Positions 11,978 through 24,100 of a stretch of DNA of 64,000 nucleotides are shown here, piece after piece. The position numbers and the translations under genes were made by a program. Positions within the stretch are counted from its first letter, which is position 1. Every line of letters begins with the position of its first letter. The stretch lies in NCBI GenBank assembly GCA_964017185.1, contig OZ024870.1, positions 66,588,312-66,652,311 on the forward strand, written 5' to 3'. The stretch comes from Rugalucina vietnamica (Eukaryota > Mollusca > Bivalvia > Lucinida > Lucinidae). Under the pieces are notes generated by a model. The model was not told the DNA's origin, searched no databases, and saw only the letters and a list, made by a program, of their open reading frames with translations.

Positions 11978-12782
11978 TACAGATTTTTCACGAAAGGCAA
12001 ATTTAACAAGTTGGTATACTAGCATTTGAGCATCTAATAAAACCCAAATTATGATTATTTATTTCAGCCATAAAAAAATAAAAACAATTTTCCTCTGGAA
12101 AATGCAATATAATTTTTTGAGTAGGGGAGTAAATTGTGGGTAGGCAGGTAAAGGACAAACAAACAAAATTTTATTTTCAGCCTAATGGGCACTCGTTTGT
12201 GCATAAAACGGAATGAAAATGAATCGCGGTGTTTCCCAAACCATGCACCTGCGTGCACGTCTGTATTATTATACAACTATAGCTGCCAAGTACTGTTGCT
12301 ACCGTCCTATTGTCCTTATTTAGATAACATCTCGATTTTTACGAATAACGAGATATAACAGGAGCCGAATACAATATTCACACGCCAAAGACTAAATGAT
12401 GGGTGTAAGTCCTTATTTATCGTAGTAGACTCACGTCACAGATTTGAATGAAATGAATGTATATATTGACCAATCGGAACAGACGTGCCATTCATGTTTA
12501 TAACGGCAAATCTGTGACGCAAGTCTTCGATGATAATTAGGGATTATATCTGTTTTTTTTTTCTTTTTCTTTTTTTTCTCTCTCTCTCTCTCTCTCTCTC
12601 TTAAAAGGCATTAAATAATGTTAACAATTATGAAAACATGCTTGACAGTTATGAAAACAATCCCAGAAGTCAATATCAATGATCGTGACAAGGCTATCAA
12701 CGACAAAATAGAGCATTAAAGTTTTGTTTTGAATCAGCATTCTGTGCTAACGTTATCATCCTCAGGCGTTGGTCTGATCCAT
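11978..12782. other. Non-coding, no gene seen
   Basis: Contains a pyrimidine-rich run ending in (TC)n at about 12551-12601. No coding region recognised; the 70-residue minus-strand frame at 12064-12276 looks spurious. Confidence 0.4.
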
Positions 12783-12789
12783 ATGTAAC

Positions 12790-13003
12790 GTTTAATATAT
12801 TTGACCCCATTTTGATTATACTAGTCTTTGTATCGACTTCCCTGTTGAAAGTTGCAAAATTGCAGTAATGCTCTTTGGCGACATGATGCCAAATCTAAAA
12901 GGTCACTGAAGAGTCTTGAATAGCCGAAACCGCGGTATGGCCCATCACGTTTCTCATAAGTATGCTCACTGCTCTTAAAGCATCTCAGTTTTATTTTTAT
13001 TTG
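12790..13003 (+). repeat. Direct repeat, copy 1
   Basis: About 214 bp, from TTGACCCCATTTTGATTATA to TCAGTTTTATTTTTATTT, repeated at 13176-13383 with scattered substitutions. Both copies contain GAATAGCCGAAACCGCGGTA. Non-coding. Confidence 0.85.
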
Positions 13004-13175
13004 CTGGTGTTGTGCCGTGTGGCGACCCTACAAAGTCTCCCCGTACATCACCCACAGTGCAGATTATATTTTTCTTTTGGTCCTTTGAGATCAGAGAGGG
13101 TATTTTGAGAAATCAGATTATTTATTTATTATCGGTTTAGATTCATTTTTTAACCTATGTTTAATATACGAGTAC

Positions 13176-13383
13176 GTATTTGACCTCATTTTGATTATAC
13201 TAGTCTTTGTATCGACTACCCTGTTGAAAGTTACAAAATTGCGGTAATGCTCTTTGGCGCCATGTTGCCAAATCTAAAGGGTCACTGAAGAGGCTTGAAT
13301 AGCCGAAACCGCGGTATGGCCCACCACCTTTCTCATAAATATGTTCACTGCTCTTAAAGGAGCTCAGTTTTATTTTTATTTCC
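13176..13383 (+). repeat. Direct repeat, copy 2
   Basis: Second copy of the 12790-13003 sequence. A LINE fragment begins right at its 3' edge, so this repeat may be the target or part of the LINE's flanking sequence. Confidence 0.85.
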
Positions 13384-14115
13384 ATCACAATTATTGAAGA
13401 ATTCTCCTGGAAACCCCACATTGAAAATATGGCCTCCAAAGCTTTTAACACCCTTAAATTCATTAAAAGAAATGTACAAACAAATAATCAGAAAATAAAA
13501 GAAACAGCATACAACACTTATGTTCGTCCTCAGCTTGAGTACTGCGCTCCAGTATGGCTTCCATGGCAGGAAAAACTTACTTATAAGGTAGATAGAGTTC
13601 AGAGAGCAGCAGCTAGATACTGTCTAAATGATTACAACTTTACTAGCAGTGTCACTGAAATGCTTAAAGTTCTAAACTGGCAAACACTTGAAAACAGAAG
13701 AATCCAAAATTCACTTTTCCTGTTATATAAAATCAAACACAATCTAGTTGCCGTAGATCATCATCATCTAACTGAAACAAAAAACTTAAATTTCTTTGTA
13801 CCATATTCCCGGACTTTGTACCATATGAACTCATTTTTTCCCAGAACAATCAGACACTGGAATAGTCTCCCATACAGTGTAAAGGCCAGTCCCAGCCTAG
13901 GTGATTTCACGTCTGGGCTGGCCACTGTCACATTCTAATCATCACACCATTTTATGTTTTAACTATAGTAAATGTAGCTCTTTTAGTTTCATGATCATTC
14001 ATTTCATCAATGCCTCAACATCACCCATTTTCATCATTTACCAGCTGTTCCCGACAGCGCCTCCCAGTAATAATCAGCAATTGATTGTTGGGAGTATAGA
14101 AGTAGAAGAAGAAGT
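13384..14115 (+). pseudogene. LINE C-terminal fragment
   Basis: An open frame from about 13384 to 13938 carries FSWKPHIENMASKAFNTL, then YVRPQLEYCAPVW and VDRVQRAAARYCL, then IRHWNSLP. These are hallmarks of the thumb and C-terminal part of Jockey/CR1-like reverse transcriptases. The N-terminal two thirds are missing. The 3' flank ends in a GAAGTAGAAGAAGAAGTAAATAG stretch near 14098-14120. It has the same orientation as the LINE at 4790-8131 and contains just the part that element lacks. Confidence 0.85.
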
Positions 14116-14332
14116 AAATAGATACAGAAAATTTTGGCTGGGTGCTTTTATGGACCTGATTACGACTTACCGTAAAACGTCTTATGTATCGCGCAGGTGC
14201 TTGGCAAAACACGTGCGCATATTTTCTGCGAATCACTCAAGCGTTTGCTTGACGGCTAAATGATCATTCACTCCAACATCAACATTTTGATAGAAATGCA
14301 CATATTTTCTTGTTTTTGAGTCCAGTTTGAAA

Positions 14333-15147
14333 ATGAATACGCCCCAGAGAGACAGTTTATCAATAAGCATTGGTATAGGAGACACAGAGAGCTACAACAA
14401 CAGCAAAGCCTACAGAAAACAATCACTGTGGAGGGTGGGTGGCATTTCCATTTCCTATGGATTATTAAATTTATGTCTTGGAAACTGTAGTGGCTCATTG
14501 ATCAAGTCATTATATATTGTTACATTCTCGTGAAAGTATTCCGACCCAAACTCCGGACTGTCTTAGTGACAATGACACTGGTTATCCGCAGCACTGTCGC
14601 CACTTATCAGATTTATTTTAGATCGGAATGACCGTTGTGCAGATAGCCTCAGCCAGTGACAATACTCTTCACAAACATTACAATGTTTTGCTCCTTCAGT
14701 CGTTGTCAGGTAGGTAAAGATATTAATGTATACACAGATACAAACAATACGTCACAACCCACGTGATCTATATTATCCAGGTAAGTCAGGTGACTTTCAC
14801 GTGACTTCTTTCCACTTCCGGGTGGCAAAAAAGCGACCCCAGTTCAATGAATGTGTAATGAATTGTAATGTTTTGATGTATTACAAATGTAAAATAATGT
14901 CAAAATATTACTTGTTCATAACAAATTACACTTCCAAATTATTTTAGCACATTAATTGATGTGTGTTTCTAGTTTAGTATTATAAGTATTTAGCGTTTAC
15001 TTCCCGTGCGGGATTAAAAAGGTTTGCATCTCAGTCAATCAAAAGTTTGTTTTTTATACGGTAGAAATCAGATATCAACATTGAATAATTTCCGTGTTTG
15101 AGCCGCGTTTGAAGCAAGTTTAAGGTTTATGAAAAACGAGTTTTATG

Positions 15148-15190
<43 letters not shown>

Positions 15191-18100
15191 TAAGCCGTTA
15201 GAAATTGGGTGCTCTCTCTCTCTCTCTCAAGAGCACACGATTTAATTATGTCTTGCATGCGGTGAAATAATAAAAACACTAACACTTTTTTTCAGTCCGT
15301 GGAATAAATATAATTTATCCACAAGTTATAATAACTTTTTGAAGTGTATCCATTTTTATTTACGACACTGGAATCATAGATCTAATCCATGCGATATCAA
15401 CACCTGTTATGACATTTCGACCGACTGAACACACACGCCGGCTGCCCCGGGGACTCATTAATCCCTTTCATTCATATAGTACCCCAAGAATGTGTCATTT
15501 CTTTGAAGAGGGTGTAATAAATAATAATTAAAGAAGCCGACTATCATGATTATGGGCATCGTAATTTGAGGTGTCATAAAACTGTCTTCAGTAGCTGAAA
15601 CCGCGTTTCTTTCAAATTGATCATGATCATCAATATGTGTACATAGCCTAATAGCCTTTGAATAGTTATTATTTAAACTGGACTTAGTTATATTTCAATT
15701 TGATTATTCAAATATAATTAATTAATTAATATATTCTTAAGAATGAAAAAGATGGAGAAAAAGGAGCAAAATTTCTTCATAAAAAGCGCTAAGATAAACG
15801 CACTTTTATTGATGTAAGGCTCGGTACAAACAAGGTCGGAAAAAGGAACAAAAACTTATTATTTATTGAATTGTTTATTACCTATTTTCATTTATTTTTT
15901 TTTTTTATTTATTTATTTATTTTTCCATTATGAATGAATTTTTTAGTCTGATTGCAGACGTGACCGCATAATGGCGCAAATTGTTATTTAATTATAACTC
16001 ATAAAGTAGTACATATTTTCGTTCGCGCGCGGATCCAACATCGTTTGCCCAAGGTGTGAGAAATTAAATTCTTTATAAAAGATCGAGCCAAAGGCAAAAA
16101 ATTATTTGTAATTTTGTATTTAAATGTCATCGTTGTTCCCTGATTAGGATGGCGGCACACATTTTACTTTAATTTAAACTCAGTAATGTATGTAAACAAC
16201 ATTGAACCGGAAATGTTTTGCCACCCGGAAGTGAAAGTTTTAACCACAATGCAACGCGCACTACGTCATCGAGGTCAAGGTCAAATAATGTAAACAATAA
16301 TATTGTACCTGTCTATAGAGTATCTATAAATTTATAGAGTTTCTGTAAATTTATATAGAACAAATGTTCTATGAATTTATAGATTATCTGTCTGCGAACC
16401 ATTACTGAATGAAAATCGCACCCTGCAACTGTGTCCACATTTATGTCTAAGGTCTATGCCATAGAATGTTGCTTTTCATTTTTGCACGGGATGTGTGTCT
16501 TGCTGATGAAGTTGCAAACAAAATAGTGCATCTTTTCTAATTCAATCAGATTTAACAACGCATATATTAAATGATAATAATCCTTATAATGAAGCAAATT
16601 TATGATAAGAAAGTATTACTAGAAGGCAAACGCAAAAGATCTTTGATAAAACTGTATAAAACAAAATCATTATACAGGTAATTAGAATAACTATATATGA
16701 AGAATTAGCTTTATGTGATAAGCTAGTACATGTACGTGTTAAAGTCAACACAGCCTTAAAGCAACATCTACAACAGAACTAAAGAAAGTAGTCTGACCTA
16801 TTTATTCCAGATGGTGTTCAAAAAGATACCTGGAACAACTCTCACAATAAATCCAGCTTTGGAATTCATTGTATGAAACATACATGGTGAAATACATGGT
16901 GAAATACATGATGCATTGTTTTCAATGAAGGTTCTGTAGCAAAATACACATCTCATGCAAAAACGAATAGTGACATTCCATAGCACAGGCCCTAGACACA
17001 AATGTGGACACAGTTTTGGGATGCGGTTTTCATTCGAAGACAGATTACCTGCTTGGTCAGTTTACTTCAAACCATTTCATGAATCAATGTTTTCATCATT
17101 ATAGGCATGGAACCGTCTGTCAAGCTTGCAGCGGACTATTATCCTGCTGATTCTGTTGATCGGGGGGCTCAGTGCCATTTACATCATTCCAAGCCTCAGG
17201 CATCCGGACTCAGCAGAAATGATGCCCGCAAATCGCAACAAGTTCCATCATGCAGAGCTGGTTGACCCGAACAAAGTTGTTGAGATGGAGATGGATAAAC
17301 AAAACAAACTTGATGACCTGAAGAAACAGGCACAACTACAGTTAGATACCATCATGGTAAGTGAGGATGTGTTAGATATGTTCCAAAGCAAAGAAATGGA
17401 GAGGAAGTTATTATATTAAAATCCATGGCATATGAACCATATCATGAGAAAACTAACAAGTCCGACACAAACCGAGTTGTACTAGCACAGAAGATGGCTA
17501 GTAGAGGAATTACTATCAGTGTAGCGAAAACAAAGATGTTGATCAGCTACATGATTACCATGAAGCTGATGTGCATCTTTGTTTTCGCATATGCAAACTG
17601 TTGATTTTCTCATTTTTATTAAAATCATACACAGCAATTAATTATATCTGCTCTTTTACCTCTTTGACCTACCAACACAGTGTTCTGAACTTCAGGCAAA
17701 AACAAAAAAAAATGTGTGTTGCCTGTTTCATGCCAAAATAAATTATGGTAGGTAGGTCAGTTTTTCATTTTTCCATTTGTTTTTAGAAAATGTTCATTAT
17801 ACTTTATAAATCAGTAGCATTTAAAACGGTACATGTATATCTGGTCTGTATCGCCGTACATGTCTATATACTGTGCCAAAATTCACTTTAAGCTTGAATT
17901 TTATTTCATTGAATCTTAATCTCAAGCTACACTCTTACCAACTCCTTGTTTTAATAAGGACTAAATATATTATCTCATTTTAACTTAACCATACATGTGT
18001 CTTAACAAACCCGCCAATTTTGAAAACAACTGTTTAATTATTTAATTCAAGGTGCTTTTAAATGTTTTAGACTCACTCAAATGATTCCTGGGCTTAGATT

Positions 18101-21100
18101 TTACTGATCCATTTGTAAATATTTGTTTTGTAATGGATTGAATATGTGTGTGTTCTATGTGTTCTATGAATGTATGATTCTGTATAATGAATGTTTAAAT
18201 TGTGATAATAGTGTCTCGTAAGCCAATTATGGCTGGGTATCAACTCTTAGTCTTTAAAATGTTGTATATATATGTGATGTTGATATGTGACATTTTAATA
18301 AACTATTACTTACTTACATACTTACTGTATTTAGTACTTTCTAATTTATCTTATAAGTATTGTATTCTTTCTAAATTATAATTATTTCACATGTTTCAAT
18401 AAGCACACATACAAAATGAGCCTTGACGCGAGAAAACCGGTCTTCGGGGTTTCCTACCAGGTCCGACACATACCGGCCTGTACAAGCTCAGAAAAGAGCT
18501 AGAAGCTTGAAATTTCGGATTAAAGTAGAAGAGGAATTGTACTATCCGAGTAGCGAAAACAAAGGCGCTGATCAGCTTCGCGGTTACCGCGAAGCTGATC
18601 TGCGTCTTTGTTTTCGCCCATGCAAATTGTTGGTTTTCTCACGCACATGCTCAATTATAATTATTTCACATGTTTCAATAAGCACACATACAAAATTGTT
18701 TTCCAAACAACTTTTTCATAAACACACACACTGATTGGCTGTAATGTCAGTATTTACACAAGTTTTTGTCACCAGACTGTCTTAGTAGGTGTACTTAAAC
18801 TTAGCTACTAATGATCTAAAATATTTTACTATGGTTTAAATGATTGATTGGTTGATGTTAAACGACGCATCACCCCTAATGGGGCATTAGCGTCTAACAA
18901 AAGTAAGATGCATAATTTGGTTTACAATGGTTTGAATATGTGAAATACTCCACCATTTAGTTTTTTGGCCTTCTTACTTCAGCAATTTAGTTTTGGGGTC
19001 AATTTGTGCCAATTAGGAAGATATTTAATTGAGTATTTTAGGCAGCTTTAAAAACTTCTGCCCACAGTGCACTAAATAGATCACATACTGTAGATCAGGA
19101 GCGGCTCCCGTGACCGAGCGGTTAAGAGGGCTGTTTCTTAATCACTCGATCATTTCACTGCTGTGTCTGGTGTGGTTTCGAGCCCCGCACTGGCCACATG
19201 TGAGACAAGCCAAGTTTCCTGCGGGTGTGCCAGGTGTTTTTTTTCGTGGTTCTCCCATTTTCGCCCACCTACTGATTGGCCCGTCTCATATGAGCTGAAA
19301 TAATCTTGAAAGGGACGTGAAACTGAATTAAAAAAAAAAAAACAAAAAAAAAAACTGTAGATCAGTTCATTAAATGAGCCACCCCATGGGAAAACCAACA
19401 ATCTGCATAGGCGAAAACAAAGGCGCAGATCAGCTTCGCGGTAACCGCGAAGCTGATCAGCGCCTTTGTTTTCGCTACTCGGATAGTACAGTTCCTCTTC
19501 TACTTAAACCCGAAATTTCAAGATTCTAGCTCTTTTCTGTAACTGTACAGGTCGGTTTGTGTCGGACCTGGTCGGAAACCACATTGTTGGTTTTCCCACG
19601 AGGCGGCTCAAATGGAAATGGAAACCTTTCAATCATCCTACAGGACAAAGTGAATCATCAACCTGGCAAACTGGAAGTAGCCCAGCCCATAGCCAATCAA
19701 AATGGAGATGAGGGGGGAGGGAATGCCGATCAAGTTCTACCGGCCCCTGGGGGTGGGGACAGAGTGATGGATGATGGAAATGAAGAAATAGCAGACAAAA
19801 ATAAACAAATTGTAAGTTGAGCTATGTCATGAGAAAACTGGATTTTTGCTTATGAAAAATCAAAGGCGCAGATCAGCTTTGCTGCTGATCAGTGTCTTTG
19901 TTTTCGATACATGGATAGTACAATTCTTCTACTTTATAAATCCAGAATTTCCAGAACTGGTCGGAAACCCTGAAGACCGGTTTTATCATGTCAAGGCTCA
20001 ATTGATTTAAGACAAAGGATAATTTAAAAGCTAGCTGTTGGCACCTCACAACCTTGGTGTGGAGTTGTGGAGCAATTACTCCAAGAAATACAATATTATA
20101 TAAGAAAGCAAATTGTTAACGATATAGAAACTGCTCCCTTGTTTTGATTTCTGTGAGCAAGCAGATAAGGGATTCTCTTTGCACCCAGGCTTTTGATTTA
20201 AACTTTGATGAATTGGAAACTTATTTTAATTTCAGCCAATTTTTAGCTCACCTGAGCCGTCAGGCTCACAAGGTGAGCTTATAGTATACCCATGCTCCGT
20301 CGTCCGTCCGTCCGTCGTCCGTCCGTCGTCCGTCGTCCACCATTTTCAAAGATCTTCTTCTCTGAAACAGCTTGGCCAATCAAAGCCAAATTTTACATGA
20401 AGCATCTATGGGAAGGGGGAACCAATGTGTATATAAATAATCCAGGTCACATGACCAAGATGGCCGCCATGCCCATATATGGTAAAAACCCTTCAAAAAT
20501 CTTCTTCTCCGGAACCACTGGACCGATTTCAACCAAACTTGGCATGAAGCATCAATGACTCAAGTACTACAATGTGTATATAAATCATGACCTTGCTATG
20601 ACCTTGACCTATTTTACGGCAAGGTCAACATAGGTCGCCTTTGCATTTGAATGGGAAAAATTGTTGAATTGTCATTTAAAGGAAAAATCTTGCAGAAAAT
20701 GAGCAGTAGGACTGAATATTAATGATTCTGAAAAAAATTGGGCACCAGGGGCTCATCCGCCCCCACCCCGGGGCAATATACATGTATATCTCCATAATAT
20801 TTAAACATCTTCTCCTCTGAAACCACTCGGCCAATCAAAGCGAAATTTTATGTGAAGCATCAATAGGAAGGGGTAACAAATATGTATATAAAAAATCCAG
20901 GTCACATGACCAAGATGGCCGCCATGCCCATATATGGTAAAAACCCTTCAAAAATCTTCTTCTCCAGAACCGGTTGACCGATTTCAACGAAACTTGGCAC
21001 GAAGCATCGATGGCTCAAGCACTACAATGTGTGTATAAATCATGACCCTCTGATGACCTTGACCTATTTTACGGGAAGGTCAACATAGGTCACTAATGCA

Positions 21101-24100
21101 TTTGAATGGGGAAAACTTTTAAAATGTCTTTTAAAGTGAAAGTCTTGCAGGAAATGGGCAGTAGGACTCGATATTAATGATTCTGAAAAAAATGGGACCC
21201 CAGGGGCTCATGTACCCCCACCCCAGGGCAATATACATGTATATTTCCATAATATTCAAACGTCTTCTCCTCTGAAACCGCTTGGCCAAACAAAGCCAAA
21301 TTTTATGTGAAGCATCTATAGAATAGGGGAATCAATGTGTATATAAATAATCTAGGTCACATGACCAAGATGGCCGCCATGCCCTTATATGGTAAAAACC
21401 CATCAAAAATCATCTTCTCTGAAACCAATAGACTGATTTCAAGGAAACTTGGCGTGAGGCATCGATGGCTAAAGTACTCCAATGTATATATAAATCATGA
21501 CCCAGTGATGACCTTGACCAAGTTTATGGCAAGGTCAACATGGGTTGCCTATGCATCTGAATTGGGAAAACTGTTAAAATGTCATTTGAAGGAAAAAGCC
21601 AACAGGAAATTGGCAAATGGACAGAATATTGAAGATTCTGAAAAAAGAAAATGGCCCAAGGGCTTCATCTGCCCCTGCACTGGAGTTAAATACCATAATA
21701 TTCAAACATGTTTATTGGTATATGCAGCTGATCTCAGGTGAGCGTTTACAGGACCATTGGTCCTCTGGTTAGTGTCGGAATTTTATGATGAATAATTCAC
21801 AAAGATTTGTAAAATTGAGAAGATAATTCCAAATTCTATTGATAACATACATAGATTTCTAACATTTACTAATAATTTTATTCCAGGAGTCTCCAGTAAA
21901 GGAATCCTCGTCGTCAGGTTATGATTATTTCAGTGGTAAGATGGAGTTTATAATATATATTAGTACGGGTTCCATTAATGTAATGGTTTGAGCATCTACT
22001 TTGGTGGCGGGAGGTCATGGATTTGATCCCAGCCGGGTCATACCAAAGACTTAAAAAATGGTACCAGTGGCTACCTTGCTTGGTGCTCAGTTTGTAGCAC
22101 TGGATAATGCCTGTCATGTTGGTGACTATTGTTCACCCAGTCTTAATAAAGGCAAACCACCCATCAGGGGGTGGGTGGGGGAATCATGTATTGGTTTCGC
22201 ATCCAATCAGTCATATCAAGACACTTTGTAACTGTTACATCCCGTTATTATCTTTCTGTTATTAGCTTTATTTTCTTACCTTACTTGTACATCTACTTGG
22301 AAACAGATTTAAAAGTCAAAAAGAAGAAAATACAAAATATCATGATTTCTAAAATTTATAAATTGTTGTCCATTTATAAACTGTTGTACATGTAATTGCT
22401 TTTTATAGGCATGTCCGCAAGGGAGTATTTGATGAAAAAAAAAAAGCATTGTCAGTACTTTATAAAAAGTGTATGTTCAACTAGGTTGTAGGTAATCGGT
22501 AGAATGGCCTCTTTGATGCGGCTTTTATTAGCACTCACCTGACCACAACAAATATTTTAATGAAGAATAAGCAAATTACAAATTATCAAGTACAATGGTC
22601 GCAGTGTTTATTGACAAACACCTCCCGATGACCAGCATTGTCCGGTTTTAACTGTTTTGTTAACAGAACACAGAACCAAAATTACTTTTGCCATGACCTG
22701 AGGACATGTTGAAAAATAGCAGTATAATAATCATCATTTGTCATCAATACCCTATATCTGGTCTTCTGAAGCTGTGCAAGTTTAGCCTCATTTTAAGACA
22801 CCTCATTATAGTGCGGTTTTCAATATAACATGGCTTATGTTATGGCCCCCCAAAATGATCATTTTGCTGTATGTCTATTGTAAATAACCTCATTATTTCA
22901 CGGTTTCACTTATGTTATATAAGTTATAACATGGTCTGTTTCTGTGGACCCCGAAGATTGTGGTATAATGAGGTTGACCTTACATTGCATCTATGTATGT
23001 TTGTCTTGGCCCATATTTGGGAGTATTTGTTTGTAAATTGCACTCCAACATCAAGTTATCAGAACATGAGGTTTCCAGTTACATGTACATTTATCTACTA
23101 TTCAAATTTCAGAGAATCGTGTTCACAGTGAGGAACAGAAGGCTATAATACAGGCCTTTAAGGATGCCTGGACTGCGTATAGACAGTACGCCTGGGGCCA
23201 TGATGAGTTCCACCCCATAACTAAGAAATTCTCCGAGTGGTTCGGGGTGGGGCTAACTATACTGGATTCTCTGGATACTGCAATAATCATGGGGCTAAAG
23301 AAAGGTACTGTATATTTTTTGAAAGTTCCTCATCAAAGCTTTGGGAGGGCGAAAAAAGGGAAAAAAGGTAACTTTTTAATTTAATATGTGCTGCATCATG
23401 AGACAACTGGATTTTTGCATATGCGAAAGCCAAAGACAAGAATCAGGAATGCAGTAACTGTACAGCTGATCAGCGCCTTTGTTTTCCCTACACAGCTAGC
23501 ACAAACACTCTTTTTAAATTCAGAAATTTCAGTCTTCTAGACTTTCGTGATTATACAGACTGATTTGTGTCTGACCTTGTTGTAAACCCAGAAGAAAATA
23601 TTTGTGATGACATGACTTATATTGTCTTTCTTGCATAAAATAGATTGGCATTTTATTATATAGCTATAAATATCAAATGATTAAAATATAGGGATAAAAG
23701 CCAAGTAACAGGTGTGCCGTTATCAGATGATACTTTGGTAAAAGCGAAAAGTTATTTTTGTAAAGCATTGCCAGATTCTTGACTTGAGGGTCATGATGCA
23801 AAATTGTAAATTTGGGACATCAATTCTAATGACGTCATCTTTACCTGATGCCATGTGGAAAATGATGTCATAATTATTATAGGGCCGAAATGTCAGCTGA
23901 AGTTTTACACTTACAGATTTAAACATTTTAAGCCGAAAAAGAAAAGAAAATGGCAGAAATATTGGTTCAATTGCAAAATTTGCTTCCGAAAAGTAACAGT
24001 GCAAAAATGATATCTGATATTGCACTAGTGCAAAAATGATATCACTTATGGATATTATCGCGGCCTTCATGTAGAAATTTCGTTTTCTAATGTTTACTCT

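Noticed and set aside
17107-17160. ATG GAA CCG TCT as the MAN1B1 start
   Set aside because: It is in a different frame from the membrane segment. The exon is preceded by an acceptor (TTATAG), and an upstream exon (14333-14434) supplies a conserved N-terminus in the right phase.
20292-21741. Frames with HMTKMAAMP / YGKNPSK repeats as a protein
   Set aside because: They follow the 455-bp tandem units and are interrupted by stops. The pattern is a repeat artefact.
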